Below are positions 50,267 to 58,174 of a stretch of 64,000 nt of DNA, in pieces. The notes under the pieces were generated by a model, which was not told where the DNA came from, searched no databases, and saw nothing but the letters and a program-made list of their open reading frames with translations. Position numbers and translations under genes: made by a program. The stretch is taken from the NCBI GenBank assembly GCA_031268335.1, contig JAIRXG010000011.1:62001-126000 (forward strand). Reading direction: 5' to 3'. The stretch comes from Campylobacteraceae bacterium. GTDB lineage: Bacteria > Campylobacterota > Campylobacteria > Campylobacterales > Campylobacteraceae. Position 1 is the first letter of the stretch. The number at the start of each line of letters is the position of its first letter.

Positions 50267-50758
50267 TCAAAGTTTCAGCGTGATATCTTTATTTTTCATT
50301 ATTCCAACGCCGTTTTCAAGCACTTGTTTCGCTATCTTTTTGGCTTGTTTTAAAGAGTGCAGCTTATATGTACCGCACTGATAAATATTAAGCTCGGGAA
50401 TATCTTTTTTTCGTTTAACTCTCAAGATATCTTTCATCGCAGCTTCCCACGCTATCGCTACGTCTTTCTCTTTTGGGCTTCCTATAAGGCTCATATAAAA
50501 TCCCGTTCTGCAACCCATGGGTGAAACATCTATCACTTCTACGTTATCATCATTAAGATGTTGTCTTAAAAATCCCGCAAAAAGATGTTCCAACGTATGA
50601 ATGCCTTTTGGGCTTAATATCTCTTTATTGGGTTTGCAAAAACGTAAATCAAAAACAGTAATTTCATCTCCGCTTGGAGTTTTCATCGTTTTTGCTATTC
50701 TAACCGCTGGCGCCGTCATTTTTGTATGATCAACTTTAAAGCTGTCAAGAAGTGGCAT
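50267..50758 (-). CDS. luxS: S-ribosylhomocysteine lyase
   Basis: LuxS cleaves S-ribosylhomocysteine to homocysteine and the precursor of autoinducer-2 in the activated methyl cycle. The metal ligands are visible in HTLEHLFAG and [11 protein letters not shown]. From ATG 50758 the protein starts [11 protein letters not shown], the normal LuxS N-terminus, with GGGGAC just upstream; ATG 50776 would add six atypical residues. The length of 163 is typical. An AI-2E family permease is encoded at 44441. Confidence 0.97.
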   Translation of the reverse strand: MPLLDSFKVDHTKMTAPAVRIAKTMKTPSGDEITVFDLRFCKPNKEILSPKGIHTLEHLFAGFLRQHLNDDNVEVIDVSPMGCRTGFYMSLIGSPKEKDVAIAWEAAMKDILRVKRKKDIPELNIYQCGTYKLHSLKQAKKIAKQVLENGVGIMKNKDITLKL

Positions 50759-50869
50759 ATTGTCCCCTATTTTCACATTTTTTTATAAAATTTAAAAGAA
50801 TTATATCAAAAAAGTTATGTTTATCTTACTTTTCGATATACTAAAATCAGAATAAAACAAGGAGTCCAT

Positions 50870-51685
50870 ATGAAACAGATTGTAGCGGCTTTGGCCATGC
50901 ACGAAAGTGATCTACATGTAGTGCAAAAGAGCGAAGAGTTGCGCAAAAGAACCGGCGCAAAAGTAACGTATGTACATGCGGTAGTTTCAAGATTTTTAGG
51001 CAAAAATACGGATATAGTCAAAATCGAAGAAGAGCTTCAAAACTCCGTTAAAAAAATAACCGATATGGACAACAACGATATTGTCGTAAACATATCAAGC
51101 GGTTGGGAACTCATCTTAAAAACAGTAAAAGAGAAAAACGCCGATCTTGTCGTACTCGGAAACATGAGCAAATCACATGCCGTTTTATATCTGGGCTCAA
51201 CTGTCAAAAAAGTGCTTGAAAGAATAGGAGCTCCGGTATTTATAGCAAGAGGTAAACCTCTTGATAATAAAATACTGATTCCAACAGACCTTGGCGATTA
51301 TACTATGAGCGCTTCTACGGTCAAAAAATTTTTAAAATCAAACGCGCCGGTTTCATATGTTTACGCTGATACGTCGGCTTTTGGCGAAATAGCAACGCCT
51401 TATACCACGCTTGCGGCTTATTCTGTGGAATACATGCAAGAAGAGACGGAAAAGCAACTCAAAGAGTTCAGAAAAAATAGAACAGATGCACCTACTGTAG
51501 TGTTGGAAGTGGAAGAGAGCGTTTCTGAGGCCATCAAAAAATATGCGCAGGAAAACGAATATACATTGATGGTTTTAGCTTCAAGAAATATGGCCGGATT
51601 AAATCCTATAATATTCGGTAGCACGGCTTCAAAAATAGCGCAAATAGTAGACGCAAATCTATTAATAACCTTTGTGGAGGATTAG
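50870..51685 (+). CDS. Tandem universal stress protein
   Basis: The 271-residue protein consists of two UspA-like domains. The first shows KNADLVVLGNMSKSHAVLYLGSTVKKVLERI and the second YTLMVLASRNMAGLNPIIFGSTASKI; the second keeps the GxxG(9x)G(S/T)-like ATP-binding loop fairly well. Tandem Usp proteins act in stress survival, and their targets are not known. The start follows an AAGGAG site at 50858-50863. It converges with fldA across a shared hairpin terminator. Confidence 0.88.
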   Translation: MKQIVAALAMHESDLHVVQKSEELRKRTGAKVTYVHAVVSRFLGKNTDIVKIEEELQNSVKKITDMDNNDIVVNISSGWELILKTVKEKNADLVVLGNMSKSHAVLYLGSTVKKVLERIGAPVFIARGKPLDNKILIPTDLGDYTMSASTVKKFLKSNAPVSYVYADTSAFGEIATPYTTLAAYSVEYMQEETEKQLKEFRKNRTDAPTVVLEVEESVSEAIKKYAQENEYTLMVLASRNMAGLNPIIFGSTASKIAQIVDANLLITFVED

Positions 51686-51687
51686 AC

Positions 51688-51714
51688 TTTCGGAAGGAAA
51701 ACCACCTTCCGAAA
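51688..51714. terminator. Bidirectional terminator between usp and fldA
   Basis: TTCGGAAGG (51689-51697) pairs perfectly with CCTTCCGAA (51705-51713), flanked by a short T-run on the left and an A-run on the right, so each strand ends with hairpin plus T residues. It lies between two converging genes. Confidence 0.75.
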
Positions 51715-51720
51715 AATTAT

Positions 51721-52215
51721 CTATTTAAAGTCGTTTTTTATCAAATTTGTCCACTTTGTAACGCTATCTTTTAATAAATCGCACTCGACCTCTTTGTCTA
51801 TGATAAGCCCTATAAATTTACTATCTACTACTGCCCTTGAAGCCTCAAAAGCGTAATTGTCGATAGGGTTTTTGTCTCCTACTATCTTAGCGCCTTTTTT
51901 TACGCCAAGTTCATATAAAATACCTATGCCGTCATTAAATGTTTCACTATGTCTTTTTTGATTTCCGACACCAAAAAAAGCTACTCTCTTGCCATTCAGC
52001 TCAAGAGCTTCTTTATCAAACGCTTCCCAATCATCTTGCAATTGACCGTCATAATATGTGGACGTGCCTATAATAAGTCCATCATAACTATTTAATTTAT
52101 CGGCAGTTGTTTTGGCGATATTTATCAAATCAGCCTCTTGAAAATTGTTTTTTATGATTTCCGCAACGCTTGCCGTTGTACCTTTTGTACTTCCATAAAC
52201 TATAGCTACAGACAT
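51721..52215 (-). CDS. fldA: Flavodoxin (second copy)
   Basis: This 164-residue long-chain flavodoxin carries FMN and shuttles electrons at low potential. The phosphate loop is VYGSTKGTTASVAE (residues 5-18), with the FMN-contact region LIIGTSTYYDGQLQDDW and AFFGVGNQKRH. It is clearly paralogous to the flavodoxin at 52642. Where that protein has the usual LFGLGDQEGY, this one has FFGVGNQKRH, so the Asp and aromatic residues near the flavin differ and the redox potential may differ. A palindromic operator-like sequence lies about 62-93 bases upstream. Confidence 0.93.
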   Translation of the reverse strand: MSVAIVYGSTKGTTASVAEIIKNNFQEADLINIAKTTADKLNSYDGLIIGTSTYYDGQLQDDWEAFDKEALELNGKRVAFFGVGNQKRHSETFNDGIGILYELGVKKGAKIVGDKNPIDNYAFEASRAVVDSKFIGLIIDKEVECDLLKDSVTKWTNLIKNDFK

Positions 52216-52436
52216 TTTTTCTCCTTAAAGTTTAAATTTAATAAGTTGCAATCAAACGATTTTGTTGCTTTTTCACATCCTATCTTTTATAGGATATATT
52301 TTATCCTATTTTGCTAAATATATGCCAAAAAACAACTCCTACATGTATGATTTTTACTTAAATATCAAGAGAAAATAATAAGCATGTAACTCTCAAACTA
52401 AATACGATATGAATTATTTGGATTTATTTGAAAAAG
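52216..52436. other. Upstream region of the second flavodoxin gene
   Basis: This non-coding stretch contains the operator-like repeats at 52277-52308, a TACATGTA octamer at 52340 and the AAGGAG ribosome-binding site of fldA just left of 52230. Its right end runs into the nested inverted-repeat element. Confidence 0.55.
52277..52308 (-). promoter_or_regulatory. Alternating ATCCTA/TAGGAT operator-like repeats
   Basis: The sequence carries three copies of ATCCTA or its complement: ATCCTAT, ATAGGAT and TATCCTA, giving two overlapping inverted repeats (TCCTAT...ATAGGA and TAGGATA...TATCCTA). A TATAAA-type -10 box for the fldA gene at 51721 falls within it on the reverse strand, so a bound protein would block or activate this promoter. 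It does not match Fur. The regulator is unknown. Confidence 0.5.
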
Positions 52437-52626
52437 AGGAGGAGTTGAACCTCCTAATCTCTCTTTTGTACATTTTCACACTCTTTGTAACAATGTTTTT
52501 TAAGAACAAAGAAAAACTTGCGAAAATTTATCACCGGTTTCATAAATATGATTTAGCAAGCAGACAAACCTTTTAAAAATGTACAAAAGAGAGATTAGGC
52601 AGTTTTGCCTGAAAGCAAAACTAGCC
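52437..52626. repeat. Nested inverted-repeat element with 24-bp perfect outer stem
   Basis: A perfect 24-bp inverted repeat (52453-52476 with 52576-52599) encloses 99 bases that hold two further hairpins: TCTTTGT/ACAAAGA (52482-52488 with 52506-52512) and CTTGC/GCAAG (52517-52521 with 52556-52560), the latter with an inner ATTTAT/ATAAAT. Short hairpins flank the element on both sides: AGGAGG/CCTCCT at 52437-52455 and AGTTTTGC/GCAAAACT at 52601-52622. It has no coding frame. It could be a MITE-like mobile relic or a structured RNA. Confidence 0.7.
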
Positions 52627-52641
52627 TTAAAATTCATAAAC

Positions 52642-53136
52642 CTAAAAAGCTGATTTTATGCTCTCCACCCATTTTTCAACTCTCTCCTCAGTCAAATCAC
52701 TCTGATTGTCTTCGTCGATGATGAGACCGACAAATTTCCCATCTACCACAGCTTTCGAATCTTCAAAACCATATCCTTCGGTAGAATTTTTATCTCCTAC
52801 TATCTTAGCGCCTTTTTCTAAACTTAGTTGATACAAAGTTCCGACGCCATTACAAAACTCTCCGCCGTAACCTTCTTGATCGCCAAGTCCAAAAAGCGCT
52901 ACCGTCTTACCTTCAAATTCAAGCGCATCTTTATTAAACGAATCCCAATCATCTTGCAATTCGCCCTCATACCAAGTGGATGTGCCTAAAATCAGTTTAT
53001 CGTAACCGTTTATTTTATCCGCATCAGCTTTGCTGATATCTATCAAATCAGCTTCTTTACCAAGCTTTTTTTGAATAAGTTTAGCAACACTTTCAGTATT
53101 GCCGCCGCTACTTCCGTAAACAATAGCTATTGACAT
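52642..53136 (-). CDS. fldA: Flavodoxin (Fur-operon copy)
   Basis: This 164-residue flavodoxin has the FMN phosphate loop VYGSSGGNTESVAK, the region LILGTSTWYEGELQDDW with the stacking Trp, and LFGLGDQEGYGGEFCNG with the conserved aromatic and Asp residues. In this phylum flavodoxin accepts electrons from pyruvate:flavodoxin oxidoreductase, which is encoded at 58175. It is the third gene of the Fur-boxed unit 54213-52642, starting 15 bases after the preceding stop with an AGGAGA site. The same trio order occurs in C. jejuni as I recall it. Confidence 0.95.
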   Translation of the reverse strand: MSIAIVYGSSGGNTESVAKLIQKKLGKEADLIDISKADADKINGYDKLILGTSTWYEGELQDDWDSFNKDALEFEGKTVALFGLGDQEGYGGEFCNGVGTLYQLSLEKGAKIVGDKNSTEGYGFEDSKAVVDGKFVGLIIDEDNQSDLTEERVEKWVESIKSAF

Positions 53137-53151
53137 TTTTATCTCCTAAAA

Positions 53152-53883
53152 TTAAATGGTATATGGAACAAGCTTTACCAAAGAGTCGGCAAAGCATGGG
53201 TTTTTAACCTCTATATGACGCTTAAACGCGTTATTTTTAGGAAAAACGATATACAAAGACTTAATATTGCCTTTTGCAACCTTTCTCCAAGCCTCATCTA
53301 TCTCATCTTTTGCGAGATAAATCTTATCTTTATCAAATCTTTTGAAGCACAGCATTACACTAAGCAAACACTCGTTATTTTTTTCGACAACAATTAAACC
53401 ATCTTTGAAGTAGACATCTTTATCCGGATTTTTGCGCGCAATTTTCTCCAATACAAATTCAGCAAAGAGCATCTTCGCATCAAACATTATTCCGCAATTT
53501 TCGGATGAGAATATTCTAAAAATCAACATTGCCTGAGGAAGTTTAGGCAAAAATGCGTTTGCTCTTATTGTAGTTCTTAGCTGCTCAAAATCCCCTTTAA
53601 CAAAAAGCGCAATCAAAAGAGCCGAATACGAATCAAATATCGCAAGCTTACTCTTGCAAAGTCTATTTTTTGCTTCCAATCCCGATAAAATTTTGTTTTG
53701 AAAAATCTCAAAAAGAGTAAAAAAGCAAAAATTGTTTTTAACAAAAATTCTCTCATTTTTACTTACGCAACAGTTGTATTGATTGATAAAAAACTCGCGT
53801 TGCTCTTTGATGGAAAATTGTTGAAATAACGCAGGAATTTTCTCAACCCATTTCCCATTTATCTTTTCAAAACCAAAAAGCAT
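53152..53883 (-). CDS. Conserved hypothetical protein of the DUF2325-fldA operon
   Basis: The 243-residue soluble protein has no signal or membrane segment. Its N-terminal half is rich in Phe/Asn (EQREFFINQYNCC, FFTLFEIFQNKIL); the C-terminal part has alternating hydrophobic residues (DVYFKDGLIVVEKNNECLLSVMLCFK) and several lone cysteines. I cannot name the family, but a protein of similar size sits between DUF2325 and fldA in related genomes. Tight placement (three bases after the upstream stop) and the Fur box imply a role in iron-limited electron transfer or metal handling. Confidence 0.75.
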   Translation of the reverse strand: MLFGFEKINGKWVEKIPALFQQFSIKEQREFFINQYNCCVSKNERIFVKNNFCFFTLFEIFQNKILSGLEAKNRLCKSKLAIFDSYSALLIALFVKGDFEQLRTTIRANAFLPKLPQAMLIFRIFSSENCGIMFDAKMLFAEFVLEKIARKNPDKDVYFKDGLIVVEKNNECLLSVMLCFKRFDKDKIYLAKDEIDEAWRKVAKGNIKSLYIVFPKNNAFKRHIEVKNPCFADSLVKLVPYTI

Positions 53884-53886
53884 TTT

Positions 53887-54213
53887 TTAAAAACCCTTTT
53901 GACATTCGTCGCAATCATAGTCTCTGTTTAGATTAAACACTTTGCAATACTCACTATACACACAACTTACGCTTCTTTTTGCACAAACCACAGGAATATT
54001 GCGCTTTTTTGCTTGAGATTTGAATAGTTTCATAGTATTGTGATTTAAAAAACTTGTTAACATCACGATACATTCGGTGTTTTGCGGAATAATTTTCCGA
54101 TTTACGCTGCTCTTTTTTCTAGCGTCCCAATGCACAACCTCATCTGCTCCAAGGTTGTTCAACACTGCTTTTATCGGATTTATTTCGTCGGCACCTATAA
54201 CAAGTACAGACAT
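53887..54213 (-). CDS. DUF2325 family protein
   Basis: This 108-residue protein has a Rossmann-like beginning (MSVLVIGADEINPIKAVL), HWDARKKSSVNRKIIPQ, VMLTSFLNHNTMKLFKSQAK, and a cysteine-rich end (CAKRSVSC near the middle, CDEC at the C-terminus). This is the DUF2325 pattern. The cysteines suggest a metal or iron-sulfur site; no activity is established. It is the first gene of the operon and has an AAGGAG ribosome-binding site and a Fur box overlapping its promoter. Confidence 0.85.
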   Translation of the reverse strand: MSVLVIGADEINPIKAVLNNLGADEVVHWDARKKSSVNRKIIPQNTECIVMLTSFLNHNTMKLFKSQAKKRNIPVVCAKRSVSCVYSEYCKVFNLNRDYDCDECQKGF

Positions 54214-54240
54214 GACGTTCTCCTTTTGAGTATCATTTTT

Positions 54241-54255
54241 TGATAATGATTATTA
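54241..54255 (-). promoter_or_regulatory. Fur box overlapping the DUF2325-fldA promoter
   Basis: TGATAAT-g-ATTATTA matches the 7-1-7 Fur palindrome (TGATAAT-N-ATTATCA) at 14 of 15 positions. On the reverse strand a TATAAT (54257-54252) overlaps it, so Fur binding would block RNA polymerase. The start codon of the DUF2325 gene lies 28 bases downstream. fur itself is at 13407. Confidence 0.75.
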
Positions 54256-54282
54256 TAAATAAAAAAGCTGAAAATCCGCTTA

Positions 54283-54300
54283 TTATAATAGCAATTATCA
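54283..54300 (-). promoter_or_regulatory. Second Fur-like half palindrome and -10 element
   Basis: On the reverse strand TGATAAT is followed by TGCTATTATAATAAG. It keeps one perfect Fur half-site and overlaps another TATAAT (54287-54282). It lies about 40 bases from the main box and may allow cooperative Fur binding or mark a second promoter. Confidence 0.45.
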
Positions 54301-54603
54301 AAAATTACTAAAATTTTCAATTCCCACAACCCTAAAAGTATACAAAAAAGCATTCTAACATATTTCTTTGAAAAGAACAATACTATATTTATCTGTTTAC
54401 TATTATATATTTATTCGAATATATTACATGTATAAATTCATTAATATATGTAAAAATATATTTAAATTAAGCAGCATCTAATTTTAATGAGATTTTTTTG
54501 TCAGAAATTGACTCTATCATTAACACCATATTCAGTAATACATTTTGTACTGTATCAGAATTAAATTATTTTAGAAAATATTTTAAATTAGAGGATTATT
54601 ATT

Positions 54604-55176
54604 ATGAATAAATATATCACTTTTAAAGTCGCACTTTTGAAAAATATAGTGGCAACGCAAAAAAGCAGAATATTTTGGATGTTTATCACATGTATGTTGG
54701 TCTTTATGGTACTTTTTAGTTGTTTTATCTTTAACAATTATGCAAATATACTTTTAAGCGCCGATTTTACTCATTTGAGATTTGCATTTTTACTCATTTT
54801 TTTAGCAGGAATTATTTGCGCGGTAAATCCTCAAAAATTTTTGGGTATTGGATGCGGATTTGGGTTTATAGCGGCAGCTTTTGGTATCAAGCATTCTTTG
54901 ATACTTTGGGTAACATATAAGTTTTCGGAAACGAAAGAGTTTTTTGTGCAAGGAAACCCTTTTTCCAATTTTATGAGTTGTTTTTTCAATATATCGGAAA
55001 TAAACGGCAAATGTATATTTAGAACCAATACCTTAATAGGAGATATTTTCTCTTCTTATCCAAGCATGATATCATTGAATGATTTTACAAATATACTAAA
55101 AATACATGTGGGTATATTTATAATCATTGCAATTCTTTTTTGCTCCTTGTATCTTTGCAGAAAGATTAAAGTATAG
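54604..55176 (+). CDS. Membrane protein of unknown function, four helices
   Basis: The 190-residue protein has hydrophobic segments at about 24-46 (FWMFITCMLVFMVLFSCFIF), 57-74, 78-100 and a last one at about 167-185. The loop between helices 3 and 4 contains EFFVQGNPFSNFMSC and NGKCIFR, two cysteines nine residues apart. That topology faintly recalls DsbB-like thiol oxidases, but the CxxC of the first loop is absent, so I do not make that call. Its end overlaps the convergent response-regulator gene by 11 bases. Function unknown. Confidence 0.65.
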   Translation: MNKYITFKVALLKNIVATQKSRIFWMFITCMLVFMVLFSCFIFNNYANILLSADFTHLRFAFLLIFLAGIICAVNPQKFLGIGCGFGFIAAAFGIKHSLILWVTYKFSETKEFFVQGNPFSNFMSCFFNISEINGKCIFRTNTLIGDIFSSYPSMISLNDFTNILKIHVGIFIIIAILFCSLYLCRKIKV

Positions 55177-55861
55177 GTTTATTTCTCAAAATATATCCGA
55201 CGTTTGCGACATTTTCTATATTTACATTGCCCAGATACTTTTTGATTCTCAGTATTACGGTATGTATGGTATTTTTGTTCATACTTTTGCCTCCATACGC
55301 ATAATCTTCTATCATTTCGTAGCTTACAAGATTGTTTAAGTTATAACACAAAAGCCAAAAGACTTTATTATTTACGTTTGTCAAAAATAGTGGCTTATCG
55401 TCTTTATATACTATCTCTTTATTAAAATCCAATAAAACGTTATTTGCAATTTTAACTTGCTTTTTTTTCATCTTTTTAGAGAGCGCCAGCATCAAAGAGA
55501 TTTGTAAATCTTCAATATCTATTGGTTTTCTTAAAAAATTAAGTGCGCCCGTGCGTACGCTGCTTAACACATTTGTATCCGTATCGTATGAAGTTATGAT
55601 AATAAAAGGTTGTTTTGGTTTTAACGACAAAACCTCTTTTATCATGTCAAAACCGTTAAGAAGCGGCATGTGAATATCGACTACAATAATATCAATTTTG
55701 TGTTTTTTGAAAACTTCTAGCCCTTCGAGTCCGTTTTTAGCCTCATAATATGCAGCGAAATACTCTTTTAATCCCTGTTTCATCATAGCTCTTGCAACAC
55801 TATCGTCCTCTACTACCAAAATGGTAAAGTTGCTCAAAAGTTCAAAAGTCGATTTGCGCAT
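55166..55861 (-). CDS. OmpR-like response regulator
   Basis: The N-terminal receiver has ILVVEDDSVARAMMKQ, phospho-Asp in IIVVDIHMPLLNGFD, a switch ITSYDTD and LRKPID. A C-terminal winged helix follows (DKPLFLTNVNNKVFWLL ... IHTVILRIKKYL ... NVGYILRN). I start it at ATG 55861, which follows AAAGGGAAC; ATG 55885 would overlap the kinase by 13 bases and is also possible. It is the partner of the Cache-domain kinase just upstream. Target genes are unknown. Confidence 0.88.
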   Translation of the reverse strand: MRKSTFELLSNFTILVVEDDSVARAMMKQGLKEYFAAYYEAKNGLEGLEVFKKHKIDIIVVDIHMPLLNGFDMIKEVLSLKPKQPFIIITSYDTDTNVLSSVRTGALNFLRKPIDIEDLQISLMLALSKKMKKKQVKIANNVLLDFNKEIVYKDDKPLFLTNVNNKVFWLLCYNLNNLVSYEMIEDYAYGGKSMNKNTIHTVILRIKKYLGNVNIENVANVGYILRNKPIL

Positions 55862-55872
55862 TTTGTTCCCTT

Positions 55873-57588
55873 TTATACTTTGCATACTTTCCTAACGCTG
55901 AAACGAAAAATTGTCGGATTGAAATTGTTGACCAATGTTATATCGCTTAAAAGTTTCTTGTTTGCCAATTTTTTTGCAAAAAATAGTCCCATACCAAAAC
56001 CTTGCTGTTTGTGAGACTTATAAAATACGGAAAATATATTTTTTTCAGACCCTTTTTTGACGCCATGCCCAAAGTCGATTATGTCCATATCTATAATTTT
56101 TTCATGGACTTCAAATCTTATCTCTATATTGCGCTTGCCAATCTCTTTCAAATCTTCCATAGGAGCTATAGCGTCAATAGCGTTTTGTATAAGTACCAAC
56201 AATACCTGTTGTACAAAATTTTCTATAGAGACTATTTTAAGACCTTTTATATTTTTATCGTACATGCGAATCGTTATATTTTTTTGCGACGCATTTGTGT
56301 ATACAACTTGCAAAACACTCTCTATGGTATCTTTTAGGCAAAATTCGCTTATCGCATTATCGGAACGATAAAAGTTTCGAAAAATATTTATCGTTTTATT
56401 CATAATAGTTATTGATTTTTGAGATAGTTTAAGATTGCTCTCAAGCGTTTTTTTATCCAAGTCATCATGAGATGACAGTTTAAGCGTGTTGCTTGTAATA
56501 AGAGCTAAAGAGTTAAGCGGCTGGCGAAGTTGATGATTGATAGCCGACACTAATTCGCCTATCTCACTCATACGCGAACTATATTCGAGCATTCTTTTAT
56601 ATTCTCTTTTTTTTGTATTTGTGCGAGAATGCAAAAATGTGTATGAGCCGTTCACCACAACTATAAATATAATGAAAAAAATCAGTATTAAAAACGCGTG
56701 TTTCAAAAACTCTTGCATAGCTTCGTCGTCAACCTCATTCTCATTGATACCAACAACTATATACCATCCGAAATCTTTAAGTTTGTCAATCATCATAGCA
56801 CCGTTATCGGTATAAATATGTTTTGTAGAATTATCAGCAAAGTTTGCACTAAACGTCTTTTTTATCTCTTCCAAACTTAAAATACTGTTGTTAAATTCGC
56901 TTAAAATATCGCCTTTTTCATCTATTATCATATAATAGCTGCCTTTTGGCATTTCAAATAATCTTATTCTATCGAACAAAGAGTCTGCCTTTATAATTCC
57001 GCAATAAACCCCTTTAAATTCGTCATTTCTATTAATGGGCGTACATATGTTTATAGTCTTTACTTGCAAAAACCCGTGTTCTTGCATTGTTTCCATGGTG
57101 GTTTTCATCTCTTTTTTGGTGTCTGCAAACCATTTTAAATTTAAATACCAAAGCTCTTCGTCGCCATTTTTATAATAATATCTTTCGCCGTAAGAATCCG
57201 TATAGTGTTTAACATAATCGTCTATTTTTATACTGTTCACATAAAGATACAAATCCGGAATAAGCAACTGTATAGCGTCAAAATTTCTGTTTCTCTTCAT
57301 GAAAGTAGCGCTGAAAGCCTTTAATTTCACCTCATCGTCATAAATCTCATCAATAAACTTAACGCTGTTTTCTATGTTTGTAACGCGCTCTAAAAGCCAC
57401 GTTTTAGTTTCGTGCTCCATACCTTTTACAATCAAAGCTATCTTTTGTTCTGTAAGGTCTTTAAAATGCCCTCTGATATAGTAGAAACTGTTACCGATAA
57501 TTATAATAAAAGCTATCGTAGTAACAAGGATAAAATTATAAATTTTGTGATTTTCTATATTTTGTATAAAATCTTTTACCAGTTTCAA
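55873..57588 (-). CDS. Membrane sensor histidine kinase with extracytoplasmic Cache domain
   Basis: The 571-residue protein has membrane helices at about 16-36 and 290-310 (FLKHAFLILIFFIIFIVVVNG). Between them is a dCache-like sensor with LLIPDLYLYVNS, WYLNLKWFADTKKE and MPKGSYYMIIDEKGDILSEF, a fold that binds small organic ligands. The kinase core has an H-box of the form AINHQLRQPLNSLA, an N-box VLIQNAIDAIAP, a G1-like IDFGHGV and GFGMGLFFAKKL. The HQLRQPLN H-box is typical of the ThiF/NtrB-like group of kinases in this phylum. Operon with the downstream regulator. Ligand unknown. Confidence 0.88.
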   Translation of the reverse strand: MKLVKDFIQNIENHKIYNFILVTTIAFIIIIGNSFYYIRGHFKDLTEQKIALIVKGMEHETKTWLLERVTNIENSVKFIDEIYDDEVKLKAFSATFMKRNRNFDAIQLLIPDLYLYVNSIKIDDYVKHYTDSYGERYYYKNGDEELWYLNLKWFADTKKEMKTTMETMQEHGFLQVKTINICTPINRNDEFKGVYCGIIKADSLFDRIRLFEMPKGSYYMIIDEKGDILSEFNNSILSLEEIKKTFSANFADNSTKHIYTDNGAMMIDKLKDFGWYIVVGINENEVDDEAMQEFLKHAFLILIFFIIFIVVVNGSYTFLHSRTNTKKREYKRMLEYSSRMSEIGELVSAINHQLRQPLNSLALITSNTLKLSSHDDLDKKTLESNLKLSQKSITIMNKTINIFRNFYRSDNAISEFCLKDTIESVLQVVYTNASQKNITIRMYDKNIKGLKIVSIENFVQQVLLVLIQNAIDAIAPMEDLKEIGKRNIEIRFEVHEKIIDMDIIDFGHGVKKGSEKNIFSVFYKSHKQQGFGMGLFFAKKLANKKLLSDITLVNNFNPTIFRFSVRKVCKV

Positions 57589-58137
57589 CGATGCGACCTA
57601 TAGTAGACAAACATTAAAGCAACCCTTTGCCTTGAGAATATTAATTGGAATGATAGCAAAAATTTTTAATTTGTAAAAGTTTTCTTAATTAATAATTTGA
57701 TATTTGCGAATTTTGACTTCAATTTTAGTGTTTTTTGCCTTAGTTGGTTGCAAAATCTATTGTATTTGTTGTTCTCTCGGCGCTTTTCTATACTTCCTAA
57801 AAGCTTTATTTTTATCCTAAAAAACTTTTAAAATTTATAAAATCAATCCCAAAAAGCATGTTTTAAAGTACTTTAGATATCGATTTTATAGTGCTTTGAA
57901 AACGCTTTAAAATCTATCCGAAAAATTTTATTTAATTTTTTTATATTTTGAGATTATTTAGCAATTTCAGCGCAGATTTTATACAAAACTTTTTATATGT
58001 TTATGAGGTAAAATTGGCGCTATATCACCATTTTACACAATATTTTGACACAACAAATAACCTTTTTATGATGGAAATACTTTGGCAAACTATCTTTTAT
58101 GTTTTATTTTAAGATAACTTTTTACCGACTAAGAATA
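57589..58137. other. Gene-free AT-rich interval
   Basis: There is no coding frame or clear repeat. The stretch is rich in TTTTAAAA-like segments. The plus-strand reading contains only fragments of a few dozen codons. It separates the kinase 5' end from the nifJ 3' end; the kinase promoter should lie near its left end. Confidence 0.55.
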
Positions 58138-58165
58138 TTTAAGCGGATTTTAAAATCCGCTTAAA
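58138..58165. terminator. Perfect palindrome after nifJ
   Basis: TTTAAGCGGATTTT and its exact complement form a 14-bp palindromic stem with no separate loop sequence, ten bases beyond the nifJ stop. On the plus strand it is followed by TTTGTATTTT. It most likely ends the nifJ transcript, perhaps working in both directions. Confidence 0.6.
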
Positions 58166-58174
58166 TTTGTATTT

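Larger units (their letters stand above)
54214..54603. other. Regulatory and AT-rich interval upstream of the DUF2325 operon
   Basis: The left part is the Fur-controlled promoter of the minus-strand operon. The right part is highly AT-rich, holds a TACATGTA octamer at 54425 and should contain the promoter of the plus-strand gene at 54604. No coding frame is convincing. Confidence 0.6.

Noticed and set aside
52436-52460. A T-arm-like stretch on the reverse strand (GGAGG, loop TTCAACT, CCTCC) suggesting a tRNA 3' end
   Set aside because: No matching acceptor, D-arm or anticodon arm could be laid out in the neighbouring bases, and the sequence is already explained by the flanking hairpin of the nested repeat.
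54195-54380. 61-codon minus-strand frame covering the Fur box region
   Set aside because: It overlaps the DUF2325 promoter and start, lacks a ribosome-binding site and is low in complexity.
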